From Vitis vinifera (Eukaryota; Streptophyta; Magnoliopsida; Vitales; Vitaceae): 64,000 bases of DNA. The position numbers and the translations under genes were made by a program. Of the stretch, positions 46,073 through 58,120 are shown piece by piece; the first letter of the stretch is position 1; each line of letters begins with the position of its first letter. The stretch covers positions 1,625,001 through 1,689,000 of the forward strand of contig NC_081818.1 in the NCBI RefSeq assembly GCF_030704535.1. Reading direction: 5' to 3'. The notes under the pieces are model-generated. The model did not search any database. It was not told the origin of the DNA and saw only the letters and a list, made by a program, of their open reading frames with translations.

Positions 46073-46540
46073 CTTTTACATGCAAAGCCACACTAAAGAA
46101 CCAATACACATGATACAAAAATGACCTTCAATCAATCTTTCCAAAATGCTTAATTTTGTAAACATTTTAATTAAATAGTTGAATTAAACATATCATTTTC
46201 TTGAGTCCTTAGGCCTCACTTCAATGCCTTCAATGATAAGCCCTCCTTTCAAATGATAACCCTTCACCTCCCTCAAGCTCATCCTCACTTCCTCATCACC
46301 TTCACCATTAAAGAAGTCTCCAAGCTCAAGCTCCATCCACCCATCTCCATCTCTCCTCTCACATGGAACTCTTCCATCACCTTCAATCACTCTTGACCTC
46401 AACATCTCTCCGCGGTTCCCATAAAACAACCTCTCCATCTGCTTGTTCTTGCTGTCACTACACCTCAGATATGCAGTCCCATTACAGACTTGAGTGCTGT
46501 TGGAGACTTCTACAGATATCTCTGATGGCATCAAGTCAAG
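46073..46540. other. High-identity tract shared with 51812-52270
   Basis: The 3' flank and last part of exon 3 of PP2-B copy 2 match copy 3 at about 97-98 percent apart from one 9-bp and one 6-bp indel, while exons 1, 2 and the start of exon 3 match at only about 87-89 percent (hand counts). Confidence 0.8.
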
Positions 46541-48343
46541 CCCAAATGCCCGGTTGGAGATTTTGATGATGAGATATGCACCATATTTTGTGTTTGGTGA
46601 GAGCATTTGAGTTCTAATCTTTCCATGAATTTCTAATCTGCACACTGTTTTGAGCTCAGCCACCTCTGAGAACCTGCATATAAGAAAATGTGAGTACCCT
46701 CTCCTAAGTCTTTGATTTAAGAAAATGGGTTAATTTTATTGACCACTTATGTACTAGGTATTGACTAAATACACCTACACCCCATTCATTTTAAATTTCA
46801 TCAAATGTCTCCTTCAACCTTTTTATTTAATATTTTTATGTATTTTTTTTAATTCAAAATAAGAAATGTATTTAAAGAATTTTTAAATCAATAAAAATTA
46901 ATTATATTTAGTTAATATCTCAAAAAAGATTAATGGAATCAACCCTAAAAGAACTGATCCTAATTTCAGTTTTTCAAGGTGACCCATTATTAGGGTTTTC
47001 AAAACAAATGTCAAAATATGTGATAGAGACGCATCATCATGGTGTCATTTGTATCACTATAGCTTGTTCGATACCCTTATTACACTTGTTGATTGTGACA
47101 GGCATGACCGACATCTCGAAGTTTGGATTTAGGAGTTTGGAGGGCCCAGCATGGAAGGTTACTTGGTCATAAAAAAAAAATTGAAGGGGAAACAAACCTT
47201 GACTCGGGGATGGATGTCCAACTCCAATGCGTAGGATCATGGCTCCATGAAATGGACAATTCTCTTGCAGACATCATATAGGAATTTTTGCCACTCCATT
47301 TGTCTAATCTGAATCTCTGCATTAGAGTCAACAAAGAGATAAATGAGAATTAATGAAAACTGACGACCAGCTACTTTACTTTTCTTTTTGGTCTCCTTAT
47401 GCTTTATCTTCGAACACGGTATTAGGAGGGTTTGTTTGAAACAACTCTTCTACTTTCCTCTTTGGAATTCAAATTCTATGGATTCATTTGGGCTATGCAT
47501 TCATGACTCTTCTAGATGGTGAAATCAGTCAACTTTTATGTGGGTATTATATTGGAAAATTTTTATATGGAATAACATTGAATAATTTGTATTTATAAAA
47601 AAAAAACAGTATGTTATATAATGAGTCAAATTAATTAGTGATCATATTTAGATTGAGTTTTACATCTTTTGAATAAAAGCTCAGTTGAGCGACAAGTGTA
47701 GGCTACGAGTCTCATTGAAACCCATTATGGGAGGGCCTAATAAAAACCTAATATTGAGTTATGTTATGTCTCATTTCTAATCTAGATAAATGGTCTTTCT
47801 GTTTTCTCATAAAGCCACTATAACTGTTATCAAAATCATAGAAAAGAAGACTCGATTGTAACAATCAATCACTTTTTTTTGTGATGACTCAAACATATAT
47901 GTTCTTTATAGTGATTTCCTATTATTAGTATGTAATTATGTAAATATTCTAAGTGTGGCCACAATACCCGCGAGGCATGACAGTATTCATGCATATATTT
48001 TAAAAAATAATTAATTTTAGGAGAATTTTGGATTAAGGGTGATGAGGAGAGGCAAGAAAAGGGCAATGAAACAAACCTTTTTCCCACCATCAATGAGACT
48101 GGGATCACACAAACGCAGAAACAGCTCCTTCTTTGAAGAAACCACCAAGGGCTCAGCCAACCTCGACAAGATATCATGATAATCCGCCGGCAAGAACCTC
48201 TCCCAGACCACATCAGACTCCGCCGCTGCCCGGAAAATGGAAGACACCAGTGAGGATTTGCATGCATCTGGAGGAGAAGTGAGGGAGAGAATTGTGGAAA
48301 CACAGCCTTCTGGCAACGTATTGAGGCCCACACAGTACACCAT
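46193..48343 (-). CDS. F-box PP2-B protein, copy 2 (3 exons, 288 aa)
   Basis: Exons (minus): 48077-48343, 47198-47316, 46193-46673; total 867 nt, in frame. F-box: LPEGCVSTILSLTSPPDAC, FRAAAESDVVWERFLPADYH. The PP2 domain runs from FRLDKWSGKNSYMMSAREL through SISWSHDPTHWSW, VAELKTVCRLEIHGKI, YLIIKISNRAFGLD to HLKGGLIIEGIEVRPKDSRK. I use the ATG at 48343 (MVYCVGLNTLPEG). An in-frame ATG at 48382 overlaps the TATA box, so it should not be in the mRNA. Against copy 3 it has DGDGW for DGW (two extra residues), R for W in the CWLEI motif, and SGKN for SGKK. Role as for copy 1: likely SCF adaptor with a lectin-like domain. Confidence 0.93.
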
Positions 48344-48349
48344 TGTAAA

Positions 48350-48400
48350 GCAATATGTTATTGCTCTTTGTCTTGCTGCCATTTATAATAGAGAGAGAGA
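48350..48400 (-). promoter_or_regulatory. TATA box region of PP2-B copy 2
   Basis: TATTATAAAT on the minus strand at 48381-48390, next to a GA repeat (48390-48402). Transcription would start near 48350, just before the ATG at 48343, which decides the start codon. Confidence 0.6.
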
Positions 48401-49304
48401 GATGTAGGTGGTCGATGGTGGACAGATCCACCACGTAGGGCTGACTTCGAATTGTAAAATTTGGAGGCCAGTGTCTTCTGCCAGCATATTTATGATGACC
48501 CAGTGATGAAATTCATGTCTGGTGGCCACCAAGTTGTTGTTGGGGATTAATGAATCATGTGGATGAGTTCATATCACTGAAGAAGATGTTGAAATGATGA
48601 GGGGAAGAGAGTGTGAAACGGTGGGGTGCCACGTGGCCACATGTTTCATGTATTCAGGATACGTGTATTAAAGATATCACGGAATATTTGGTAATATGAA
48701 AAATGTGAGATGGTTAATTTTAAGAAAATGTTAAAAGAAAAAAGAATTCATGTGAAAAACAAATTATAAAGCTAAAGCTACCTCTGAGTGTGATCCGTGT
48801 CATTGTATGTCATTGCAAGCTTTTATAAAGCCAAGGCACCGTGATTTTTTATAGTGATTTTTTAAAACGTTTTTAATTTTTTTTTTATATTTAAAATTTT
48901 AAAATATTAAAAACGTTTTTGATTGTAAAATGTATTTTATTTTTATATATGAGATTTTTTTTGTTTTTATTACCTTTATTTATTTTTAAAATAAAAATAA
49001 GAAGTAAAAGGGTAGTTTTATGCTTTTATTTTTATTTTTCTTGACTTCCTCTTTCTTTTTTAATTTATTTTTTATTTTTTTATTTAATTAAGGCATTTTT
49101 TTCTTTATCTTTTACCTTTTTATTTAATTAAAAATAAAAGAGAGAGAGGAGGCTCTCTTTCCGATTCTTTTTTCTCCCATAATTAAATGACAAAAATAAA
49201 AATAAAAAGTAATCGAAATGTGTCATTGATCACTATCATCATCGGCCATAGGCCATGGTATGTCGCCACTCTTTCTTACTTACGAAAGGGAAAAAAAAAA
49301 AAAA
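48401..49304. other. Intergenic, AT-rich, no gene
   Basis: Upstream of PP2-B copy 2. After about 200 bp of moderate composition it becomes runs of T and A (48840-49140). No gene or RNA recognised. Confidence 0.4.
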
Positions 49305-49620
49305 GGGAATTTGAGGAGTTTTGAAAACAGTTTTCTACTCTTCAAAACAAAAAAAAAATATTCGAAAACTATTTTCTATTTTCTATTATTAAAAATATAA
49401 AATATTATATTTTTAGAATAATATCTTTTAATAAAAAAAAACACTATATATAAAATTTATTTATTAAAACATGTTTAAAAATATTTAAAATTCATAAACA
49501 TCCTTTTTGTTTTACAAAACATTAAAAAAATAACTTTTAAAAAACTAATTTTCATAATTGTTTTAAAAAAAACTAATTTTCATAATTGTTTTTTAAAACA
49601 ATTATCAAACAAGGTCTAAA
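49305..49620. repeat. MITE-like AT-rich element, family A
   Basis: Left GTTTTGAAAACAGTTTTCTA, right AACAATTATCAAACAAGGTCT. Core is A/T with TTTAAAATATTTAAAA-type runs. The right end also has a local direct repeat of AAAACTAATTTTCATAATTG. Confidence 0.55.
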
Positions 49621-50177
49621 GTTCTGAAAAATATTATCCCATCATTTTTATTTTCATCTTGTTAAAATCCCCCAGTCTCACACTTTTTTTTTGTTAAATA
49701 AATAAAAACAAAAAGTGAAGAAAGAAGAAAAGAAGAAATAGGAACAAGAAAAGAAAGAAATAAAAAATATAGGAGGGAAGTGGGAAAAGGGCTTGAAAGA
49801 AGGTAAAATCATCCTTTCATTTTTACTCTTTTTTTTTTTTCTTTTTTTTTTTTTAAAAAAAAAATGGGGGAGTAAGGGAAAACTGGTGAAAGTGTTTCAC
49901 ATTTTTCCTGCCAAACATTTTTATGAAATGAGAGGAGGTTACAACCTGGCCTTATGAATTTGGTATATGCAAGGTTTGAATTTGATAGTTGGACTTTGAG
50001 TCTATAATAGTTATTTATATTAAATTAATAATTAATAAATTAGTTTATAATTTTAAATATATTTAGTTTTTGTTTGATAACCAAATATTAGTAAGAATCC
50101 TAATTGCCAACGAGTTTAGTGTAAATTTAGAAATTCCAATCCAATCTAGAATGGGAGAAGTAGGTTTCCCCATTCTT

Positions 50178-50178
<1 letters not shown>

Positions 50179-50216
<38 letters not shown>
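50179..50216. repeat. (AAT)n microsatellite
   Basis: About 12 AAT units. Confidence 0.95.
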
Positions 50217-50217
<1 letters not shown>

Positions 50218-50614
50218 TAAAGTAGAGAATAAGAAAAGTTTATTATTTAAATTTTTTTATTTTCCGATCATTTCTTTTCCCTTTTATTTTATTTTTGTTG
50301 TACTTCATCTTTTAACGCATCGAGTTTCAAATCTCCCATCTATTAAATTTTTTATGGATTTAAATATAAATACTAACACTAACCCATCAACATGCATTAC
50401 ATTTTTTTTTTCAATATAAGATTTATTTCAATAAATTGAGTAGCCAAAACATGAAAAGACAAGCTTTGTGTCACATAATTGTTAGAAAAATGAGAAAACC
50501 AAACTATCAATCTCCAATCCAAAAATAGAAACAAATACCGATATACCAAAATAATTTGTCTTTTCACTAATACAATTCAAGTGAAAGTAATATGTAAAAC
50601 GTAATTTACATAAA

Positions 50615-50615
<1 letters not shown>

Positions 50616-50651
<36 letters not shown>
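50616..50651. repeat. (TA)n microsatellite
   Basis: Uninterrupted TA run of about 36 bp. Confidence 0.95.
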
Positions 50652-50654
<3 letters not shown>

Positions 50655-50997
50655 ACAAAAAAAACACCAAAACTTGACATGGTTGGATAGTGTGTCAACA
50701 TCTACAGGTCAAATTATGATAATAATTGACTATGATTTGAAAAGATTATAGATGTCTATGCTCAAGCTTATCACAAGAGATCAGTTCATGTACCCACAGA
50801 AAAAGGGATACTAGTACTACCATAAATGTACCCAATATAACCTCTAAATAACAAATTGGAGAACCCAAAACACCCACGACACTTGCCTCGACGTGCCTTT
50901 CAATGACCTAAAGAAAACCTCACAATTTTTTTCCTTCTCTCCATGACTCTCATTGTCTTTTCTATTTTAGTAAAAACCTTAAAATTCTACTAAATAA

Positions 50998-51500
50998 ATA
51001 TGTTACGGTGGCAAATTTTGATATGATTCATCGATATAACATGAACTTAACACATTTTTTACGAGTTTGGATTGAGTATAAATGAATTTAAATCAAATTT
51101 GTATCAACTTGTTTAACCGGTTCAAGAAATAAGTAATTTTTTAGTCAACCTACATAATAGGAATTTAATATAAATTGAACTATCCAATAATTTTGTCATT
51201 AACTTAATTATATCTATAAACTATTTAGCCTGACTTATTTTAAATTTATTTTAAATAAATAGGTCAATTGAGTCATAAATATATTTGATTGAAACATTAA
51301 TCATATAGACATAACTCAACCTAATTATTAAATAAGATGACTTGATTATTAAATGAATTATACGATGTGTTACATATTTAATAATTAGATACTGTTTAGA
51401 TTTATGTTTTTTACATAATTATTATTCATGTTAGGTTTGAATTGAGCTATATAATAGAATGCTTAAACTTTGACATGATACAAACACGATCCACCAACAT
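50998..51500. repeat. Dispersed AT-rich repeat, family C
   Basis: AT-rich segment with CATGAACTTAACACA at the left, TTATTAAATAAGATGACTTG in the middle and ACACGATCCACCAACATG at the right. Related blocks are at 52490-52960 and 54660-54960, so three copies lie around PP2-B copy 3. Non-coding. Confidence 0.45.
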
Positions 51501-51649
51501 GAATTGTCACTTCTACTACTTGTATTCACATATTGGGCTAAGAATTGGTTCCAACAACCGTCAATGTGCTACCCAGTCAATAACAAAAATGCTCCCACGA
51601 ACAAAATGGAACCTACACATAGCAATCTTCCCTTCTAGTACATGAATTA

Positions 51650-51800
51650 AGAGTGTATTTGACAGTATTTCTACTTAAAATGCTTTTACAAAAATATTTT
51701 TAATAAAAGTGTATTTACAAGAATTACCTATTAAGAGTCCATTTGACGGTAATTTTATGAAGATTTTTTAGTCTAAAAAGTGTTTTTTTTTTTATTTAAA
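51650..51800. repeat. MITE-like fragments, family B
   Basis: Two heads, AAGAGTGTATTTGACAGTAT at 51650 and AAGAGTCCATTTGACGGTAA at 51734, in tandem. Same type as 14.1 and 21.2 kb. Confidence 0.45.
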
Positions 51801-51927
51801 AAAAAAGATGTTTTGCTTTTACATGCAAAACCACACTAAATAACCAATACACATGATACAAAAATGACCTTCAATCAATCTTGCTTAATTTTGTAAACAT
51901 TTTAATTAAATAGTTGAATCAAACATA

Positions 51928-53789
51928 TCATTTTCTTGAGTCCTTAGGCCTCACTTCAATGCCTTCAATGATAAGTCCTCCTTTCAAATGGTAACCCTTC
52001 ACCTCCCTCAAGCTCATCCTCACTTCCTCATCACCTTCACCATTAAAGAAGTCTCCAAGCTCAAGCTCCATCCACCCATCTTCTCTCTCACATGGAACTC
52101 TTCCATCACCTTCAATCACTCTTGACCTCAACATCTCTCTGCGGTTCCCATAAAACAACCTCTCCATCTGCTTGTTCTTGCTGTCACTACACCTCAGATA
52201 TGCAGTCCCATTACAGACCTGAGTGCTGTTGGAGACTTCTACCGATATCTCTGATGGCATCAAGTCAAGCCCATAGGCCCGGTTGGAGATTTTCATTATT
52301 AGATATGCACCATATTTTGTGTTTGGTGAGAGCATCTGAGTTCTGATCTTCCCATGGATTTCTAACCAACACATTGTTCTAAGCTCAGCCACATGTGAGA
52401 ACCTGTAGATAAGAAAATGTTAGTGCATTTGAATTAGTACTTTGATTTAAGAAAAATGACATGGTTTTCAACATTCCAAGATGACTTTAATTAAAGTCAT
52501 AATGGATATCGAGATCATAATTTACGGATTTTAGGGTGGTAATTCGGGTTGGTGAGTCATACTCACATACATCATGTTAGATAGTCACTTAATAGGTCGT
52601 TCTAAACACAACTTGAATGATATTTGAATTAAAAATATATACTCAAGTATGACCTAATTATTAAATAATATATACTTAAATGTTACTTAATTATTAAATA
52701 AGTAATACATAGTATGATTCATTTTAGAATCAAGTCTTTCTATTTAATAATATATCAAACTAAATTTTAAATAAGTTTATATGATTAACTTTCTAATTTA
52801 ATATGTTTACGAGACAATTAACCGAGCTATTTATTCAAAACAATTTTGAAATGATCAATCAAATATGAATTAAATAAGTTAAAGTTATATTTAGATTAAT
52901 CAATACAATTATTAAATAGATCAATTCGAATCAAATTCATATTATGCACATGAACCCAAAAAGCAGTTCAAGAGAGTGAATTGCATATTAAGTCCAAATC
53001 AAGAAAACTTAAACTTTTAAAAATATTAGTAATTCAACGTATCTAAACTTAGTTTGACAAGAAGTCATGGGTTCAAGTCACTAAGCTTTTAGGAAAATAA
53101 CCTCTTTATTAAATATGAATTTGATCCAAACATAATTATACTCAACCTAAATCCACTAAAAACATATTGGGTTCAAGTGAATCCTATGAAACTTCGATAG
53201 GATTTGAAACAAAGAAAAAAAAAAGCAAACCTTGATTCTGGGGTAGATCTCCAACTCCAATACATAGGATCATTGCTCCACGTAATGGACAACTCTCTTG
53301 CAGACAGTAGATAGGATTTTTTGCCACTCCATTTGTCTAATCTGAAGCTCTGCATGACAGCCAACAAAGAAATAAATTAATGAGAATTGAAGACAAATGG
53401 CATCAACTTTACTCTTCTTTTTCTGTATATATTAATTATTGAACTAAAAAAATAATAGTTCAATGTTGGAAAAGTTTGGATTAATGGTAAGGAAGATAGG
53501 GGGGAAAATGAGTTATGAAGCCAACCTTGCTGCCACCATCAATTAGAATGGGATCACACAAGCGCAGAAACAGCTCCTTCCTTGAAGAACACACCAAGGG
53601 CTCAACCAACCTACACAGGATATCGTGATAATCCGCAGGCAAGAACCTCTCCCAGACCACATCAGACTCCGCCGCTGCTCGAAACATGGGAGAGACCAAT
53701 GAAGATTTGCATGCATCTGGGGGAGAAGTGAGGGAGAGAATTATGGAAACACAGCCTTCTGGCAGCTTGTTGAAGCCCAAACACTCCAT
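51928..53789 (-). CDS. F-box PP2-B protein, copy 3 (3 exons, 285 aa)
   Basis: Exons (minus): 53526-53789, 53231-53349, 51928-52402; total 858 nt, in frame. F-box: MECLGFNKLPEGCVSIILSL, FRAAAESDVVWERFLPADYH. PP2 domain: SFRLDKWSGKKSYLLSAREL, SITWSNDPMYWSW, VAELRTMCWLEIHGKI, ISNRAYGLDLMPSEISVEV, GGLIIEGIEVRPKDSRK. All family hallmark blocks are present, so it looks functional. Exon 2 is 119 nt in all three copies. Intron 2 is longer (828 nt against 524 in copy 2) because it has gained the family C repeat. It is the closest relative of copy 2, with an uneven similarity profile. Confidence 0.94.
52490..52960. repeat. Dispersed AT-rich repeat, family C, in intron 2 of PP2-B copy 3
   Basis: Has GACCTAATTATTAAATAATA and TTACTTAATTATTAAATAAG phrases shared with 51.3 and 54.8 kb. 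It explains most of the extra intron length against copy 2. Confidence 0.5.
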
Positions 53790-53868
53790 TGTAGAGCTTC
53801 AAAGTATGTGAAGAATGAGCCAAGATAAAAGAGAAAGCAATTTGTTAGTGTTGTCTGTCTTCCTACTT

Positions 53869-53876
53869 TATTTATA
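53869..53876 (-). promoter_or_regulatory. TATA box of PP2-B copy 3
   Basis: TATAAATA on the minus strand about 80 bp before the ATG at 53789, next to a GA/GATA simple repeat (53877-53905), the same arrangement as in copy 2. Confidence 0.65.
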
Positions 53877-53909
53877 GAGAGAGAGAGATAGAGATAGAGA
53901 TAGAGATTT

Positions 53910-55644
53910 GGGGTTGGTGGAAGAAATACTATAGGGAAGATCCCATTTCACACAGGGTAGAATTAAGAAAGGAGTCTTAAACGTGAAGAGAGGGAACTCT
54001 ATGGATCCAAGTTAACAAATATTTAGGTTCATCAAGTGGGTCTTTTTTTTTTTTTTTTTTTTTCATAGATAAGAGGGTCAATTTCTATTAGATTGTTAAT
54101 TAAAATCTATTGTATGGAATTTAGAAAAGGTCATCTAGGGCTGTCTTGACAAAATTTGTGGGTCAACTCAATTTAAATTTTTTTTTTTTGTTACTATTAT
54201 TGCGTCCAAATTCAACCCCTATTCATTTAAGGGATTTAATAATGGCAAATAAATGTTTGGTAAGAAAAAAAAAACATTATTTGTATTGAAATTAAATACT
54301 CCAAATATGATAATGAATACAAAATCAAACATTTTTTTCCTTTTTTTTAATCAATGAATAGATCTTTTTACTTTTATAACTTTGATGTCCATATAATGAA
54401 AGTATAACATTAGAAAAATATTATATTCTTTAAATTATAAAGATAAATAGAAGTTGTGCTTCGAAATAATTATAATATAAAATATTGAAAATATAAACAC
54501 CTCTCCCTTATTCATCCCTTTCAAAATACCTAAAAGCTTATAAGACACGCCCCATGATATTTTTATTCAAAAAACCAAAAGAGAAGATAATAAAAAGTGT
54601 TAGACTTTGTTATGGTCCAAGTTGCATTATTTAAATTAAGAAAGAAAAACAAAACAAATACTCTATAAATGATGAAGTTCGGTATAATTGATTAGAAGTA
54701 TTCAAACTCAATACATTTTAAGTCATTTGAGTTAATAATTAAGTTGTTTTTGGAAAATCTTATAAAACACGAATTTAACTTGTATTAATTTATTTAATAA
54801 TCATGTTCATAAGTGAGATGTATTACTTATTTAATTATTAGGTTGAATTTGGATTCATACTTTTAACATGATTATTATTAGTATCATATTTGGATCGATC
54901 TATTTAATAAATTACTTGAGTTTTGAAACGATGAAAAACACGATCCAAATTGACATCCATAGATGTGATGCAACTATTCATTCATATAAATTTATTCCAT
55001 GAAGGTGAAGATCTCATTCTTAATAGTAAGAAGAAGAAAATAGGAAAATGACATGAGGAAGAAATTGAAGGGATTGGACCCTGTCTCCTTGATGATGTTG
55101 ATCACGGCCGCCGTCGATGGTCGTAAAGCGACTGGGCACACCGCACGGGGGCGACTTTGAATATTAGAGTTAGACTCTCAAATATTTGAAATAGTAGAGG
55201 CAGAAGGCCAAAGGAGATGAATGAAAGTCCATGCAAGCTGTCTTGGTGGGTTGCAAGTGGTGGAGGTGGGGTTGAGTCAAGTCCTACTCATGGGTGAGAT
55301 TAATTTCTTTTATTATTATGATGGTTTCTTTTCCTTTTTATTTTTTTTAATTAATTTTTACAATTATTTGTCTCAACTCGTTTATTTTCAATGAAAAAAG
55401 GCCTTATTTTTTATTTTTCATATATATATATATGTATATATTAGTTAGAAAATGAAGCATTTTTAATTATTTAATTTTTATATAAAAGAAAAAAAATAAG
55501 TGTAATCAATATGAAAAAGTATTTAAAATAATTTATTTTTATCTTTTTAATTTTTATTTTATTTTATTTTATTTTATTCTCTCATTTTCCTTCAAATTTT
55601 CCAAGAATTAAACATAGGCTTAAACAAATTTTAAATTAAGAAAT
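53910..55644. other. Intergenic, no gene recognised
   Basis: AT-rich with a poly-T block at 54042-54063 and family C repeat at 54660-54960. A lower-AT patch at 55070-55290 (contains CGGCCGCCGTCGATGGTCG) has no convincing frame. Confidence 0.4.
54660..54960. repeat. Dispersed AT-rich repeat, family C
   Basis: TTACTTATTTAATTATTAGG and AAAACACGATCCAAATTGACA match the copies at 51.0-51.5 and 52.5-53.0 kb. Confidence 0.45.
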
Positions 55645-56058
55645 TAAGAGTTAGTTTGGAAACTATTTTTTAGAATAATTTTTTGTTCTTTAAAACAAAA
55701 AACATATAAAGCACATTTTAATAACTATAAACTATTTTTTATTTTCTATTTTATGTTAAAACATAAAATAGAGTGTTTTCAGATAATATTTTTTAGTTGT
55801 TTTAGATTATTTTCACTTATTTTTTAGGTTTATTTTAAGAAATAATTATACAAACATGTAAAATAATTAAAAATAAAACACTATGATATAAAAATTATTT
55901 TTAAAACATATTTAGAAATAATAAAAATAGGTTAAAAATATTCTAGGTTTATAAGCAAACTTTGATTCTACAAAAATTAGAGAATATTTTTTTTTTTATG
56001 ATATAAAAATTCTTTTAAGAAATAATTTTTTAATACAATTACCAAATAAACCCTAATA
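55645..56058. repeat. MITE-like AT-rich element, family A
   Basis: Left TTAGTTTGGAAACTATTTTT and right AATACAATTACCAAATAAACCCTA are imperfect inverted complements about 410 bp apart. Confidence 0.5.
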
Positions 56059-56761
56059 TTCACCTACATCTGCATCAATTTTTTCTTTTAACAAATTAGG
56101 CAATGATAGTTGTTTTATGTATGAACATTAAAAAATGTTATAACTCATAAAAAAATATCAAAAATTATGATTTTTTTTATTGACATTATATGATCAGTAA
56201 ACATAGTCTCTCTATTTTTCAGAAAACAATAATATTATATAACATATTTAGTATTCATAAAAATTAAAACTATGAATAAAAAACATTTACATTTCTATCT
56301 TTAAAAATAGGAAAAATAGAAATTGATTGTCATTTTCTATAAGTTAGATTGTAAAAAGCCATTTTCTTAAGTTATAATTATTATTATTTTTTACCAAAAC
56401 AAATAAACCAATTAAAAATTAAAAATTCACTATTTTGGACGTTATTATAAGATTAAATAAGTTAAAAAAAATTAATATCTCAATTTATTATTTTTTATAA
56501 GGTAAAAATTAAGAGTTTTTGTATTTTATAAGCTTAGTTAAACCTTCATGCATCCCTATTATGTGTGAAAATGGTTGGATTATAAGCTTTTATTATTATT
56601 ATAAGTTTTTTTTTTTACTAAATTCACGTCATACTTAAAATTGCAGGGAAATTTGCATTAAAGTTTTTTCAAATTTGGAAATTTTTCTTAATGATTTCTT
56701 ATTAAAAATTTGAAATATTTAATACAAAAATTTATTGTATAAATTCAAATTATCCAAAGAG

Positions 56762-56764
<3 letters not shown>
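56059..56764. other. Intergenic AT-rich DNA
   Basis: Nothing recognisable. Confidence 0.4.

Positions 56765-56827
<63 letters not shown>
56765..56827. repeat. (TA)n microsatellite, about 31 units
   Basis: Longest uninterrupted dinucleotide run of the window, 63 bp. Confidence 0.97.
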
Positions 56828-56829
<2 letters not shown>

Positions 56830-56979
56830 CCTAAGAATCTACATGAACCAAGTTTCAAATGTCTCGTCTAGTACTAGTGTTCTACTTACTTTTGTCAGAA
56901 TTTATACATGATATATTCAATTCAATGAACACTTACAACATGAATTAAATCTATAAAAGACTTAGGATAGTCCACTTAC

Positions 56980-57115
56980 CTCCAGCCATCGGATCAAGTT
57001 GCTGTAATCGGTTCAAGCTTTTGGTTTCCAAACTCTGATGATCTCCTATGGATGGTGTATTACTGAATAATGAAGACGGCAGATATCGAGTTCGGGATCA
57101 TGAGAAATATATAAC
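56980..57115 (-). other. Possible orphan first exon with TATA box
   Basis: On the minus strand a TATATATT-type box at about 57098-57110 is followed by a lower-AT leader and by ATGGCTGGAG|GTAAGTGG (ATG at 56987-56989, donor after 56980). GTAAGT is a consensus donor. No downstream coding exon is seen on the left, where a TA microsatellite begins 150 bp away. It could be a truncated gene start. The 64-codon forward frame at 57048-57242 overlaps it and has no domain. Confidence 0.28.
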
Positions 57116-57279
57116 CGTGGCCTCCCATCATACCACGTTTCTGCAGATTTGCCACACCTTCCTTAAACGCAGCGGAAAAGTAGGATCATGGTGGAGGATG
57201 TGGGTGCTGGACCACTTTAGGATCACCCCTTCATGGTGGTGAACGTGGAGACGACATGGGGTGATAACAACTTTAACTA

Positions 57280-58120
57280 ATGATGGTATGTTCTAATCAA
57301 ATTAGCAATTAGGCTTACTTGTGTGAAGAAGTTTAGACTCTACAACAATTTGTCTACAATAAAATTTTATTAGCTTCTCCCAATATCCTAACTATAAAAT
57401 TATTACATTTTCCCCATGAATTAGCCTGTAACATGTTTCAATCAACCATAAAGATTAAAACATAACATCATGCCCAAATTATTTTCTTTTAAAAAAATCA
57501 ACTCATCGCTTTGAAATGCATATTCATGTATTTTATGTTAAAATTTTTATGTAAATTTTATCATTAGCTTATAATAAAACTAAGAGTGTGTTTGATATTG
57601 ATTTTTAAAAGTGTTTCTAATTTTTTTAGAATTTGAAAAAAAAAAGAATTGAAGTGTTAGTAATGTTAGAAACACTTTATAAAATTATTATAAAAGGAAC
57701 TCTAATTTTAACTTATTTGTGATATCCATGGACAAAAACCACCCTAATAAAAATTTTACTAAATTAGAAATAAGCTACAATTTAATTGTTGGAATAAAAA
57801 ATGTGAAAACATTCTTTTTAAGGAAAGTTGAGATACTCCTTATCATTTTCTTCAATTTTACTTGTTTTCCAAAAAAATAAATTAAAAGTATCAAAAAGCT
57901 TTTATCAACATCTTTAATCTCTTCTACTCTTTTGCAAATATGTAAAAAAGCTTGGGATCTTACCAATTTCTTTTTAATGCAAATAATTAGAATCATAAAT
58001 TAAAACACAAACTATTTAAAATTTTAAAACCATTTTTTTTAATTGTTTAATCACAATCTTTCAAATCTCTTTTTAAATCGAGTAGATTTAAATTTTGAAT
58101 GGAGATTATTCTATTTACAA
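57280..58120 (+). repeat. Diverged interspersed duplication, copy A
   Basis: Shares, in the same order, AAAATTTTATTAGCTTC (57362), AACATCATGCCCAAATTATT (57463), AAGGAAAGTTGAGATACTCC (57819), TTTTAAAACCATTTTTT (58022) and TCACAATCTTTCAAAT (58050) with 59620-62000. AT-rich, non-coding. Confidence 0.75.
57586..57695. repeat. MITE-like fragment, family B
   Basis: AAGAGTGTGTTTGATATTGA head and AT-rich tail, inside duplication copy A and absent from the matching point of copy B, so probably a later insertion. Confidence 0.4.

Larger units (their letters stand above)
49621..50996. other. Intergenic with simple-sequence blocks
   Basis: Purine-rich (49680-49800, GAAGAAAGAAGAAAAG type), poly-T and AAT blocks. 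No gene recognised. Confidence 0.4.

Noticed and set aside
48344-48382. Upstream in-frame ATG (MAARQ) for PP2-B copy 2
   Set aside because: It overlaps the TATA box and has no counterpart in copy 3.
57048-57242. 64-codon forward frame
   Set aside because: No domain and it overlaps the possible minus-strand exon; likely chance.
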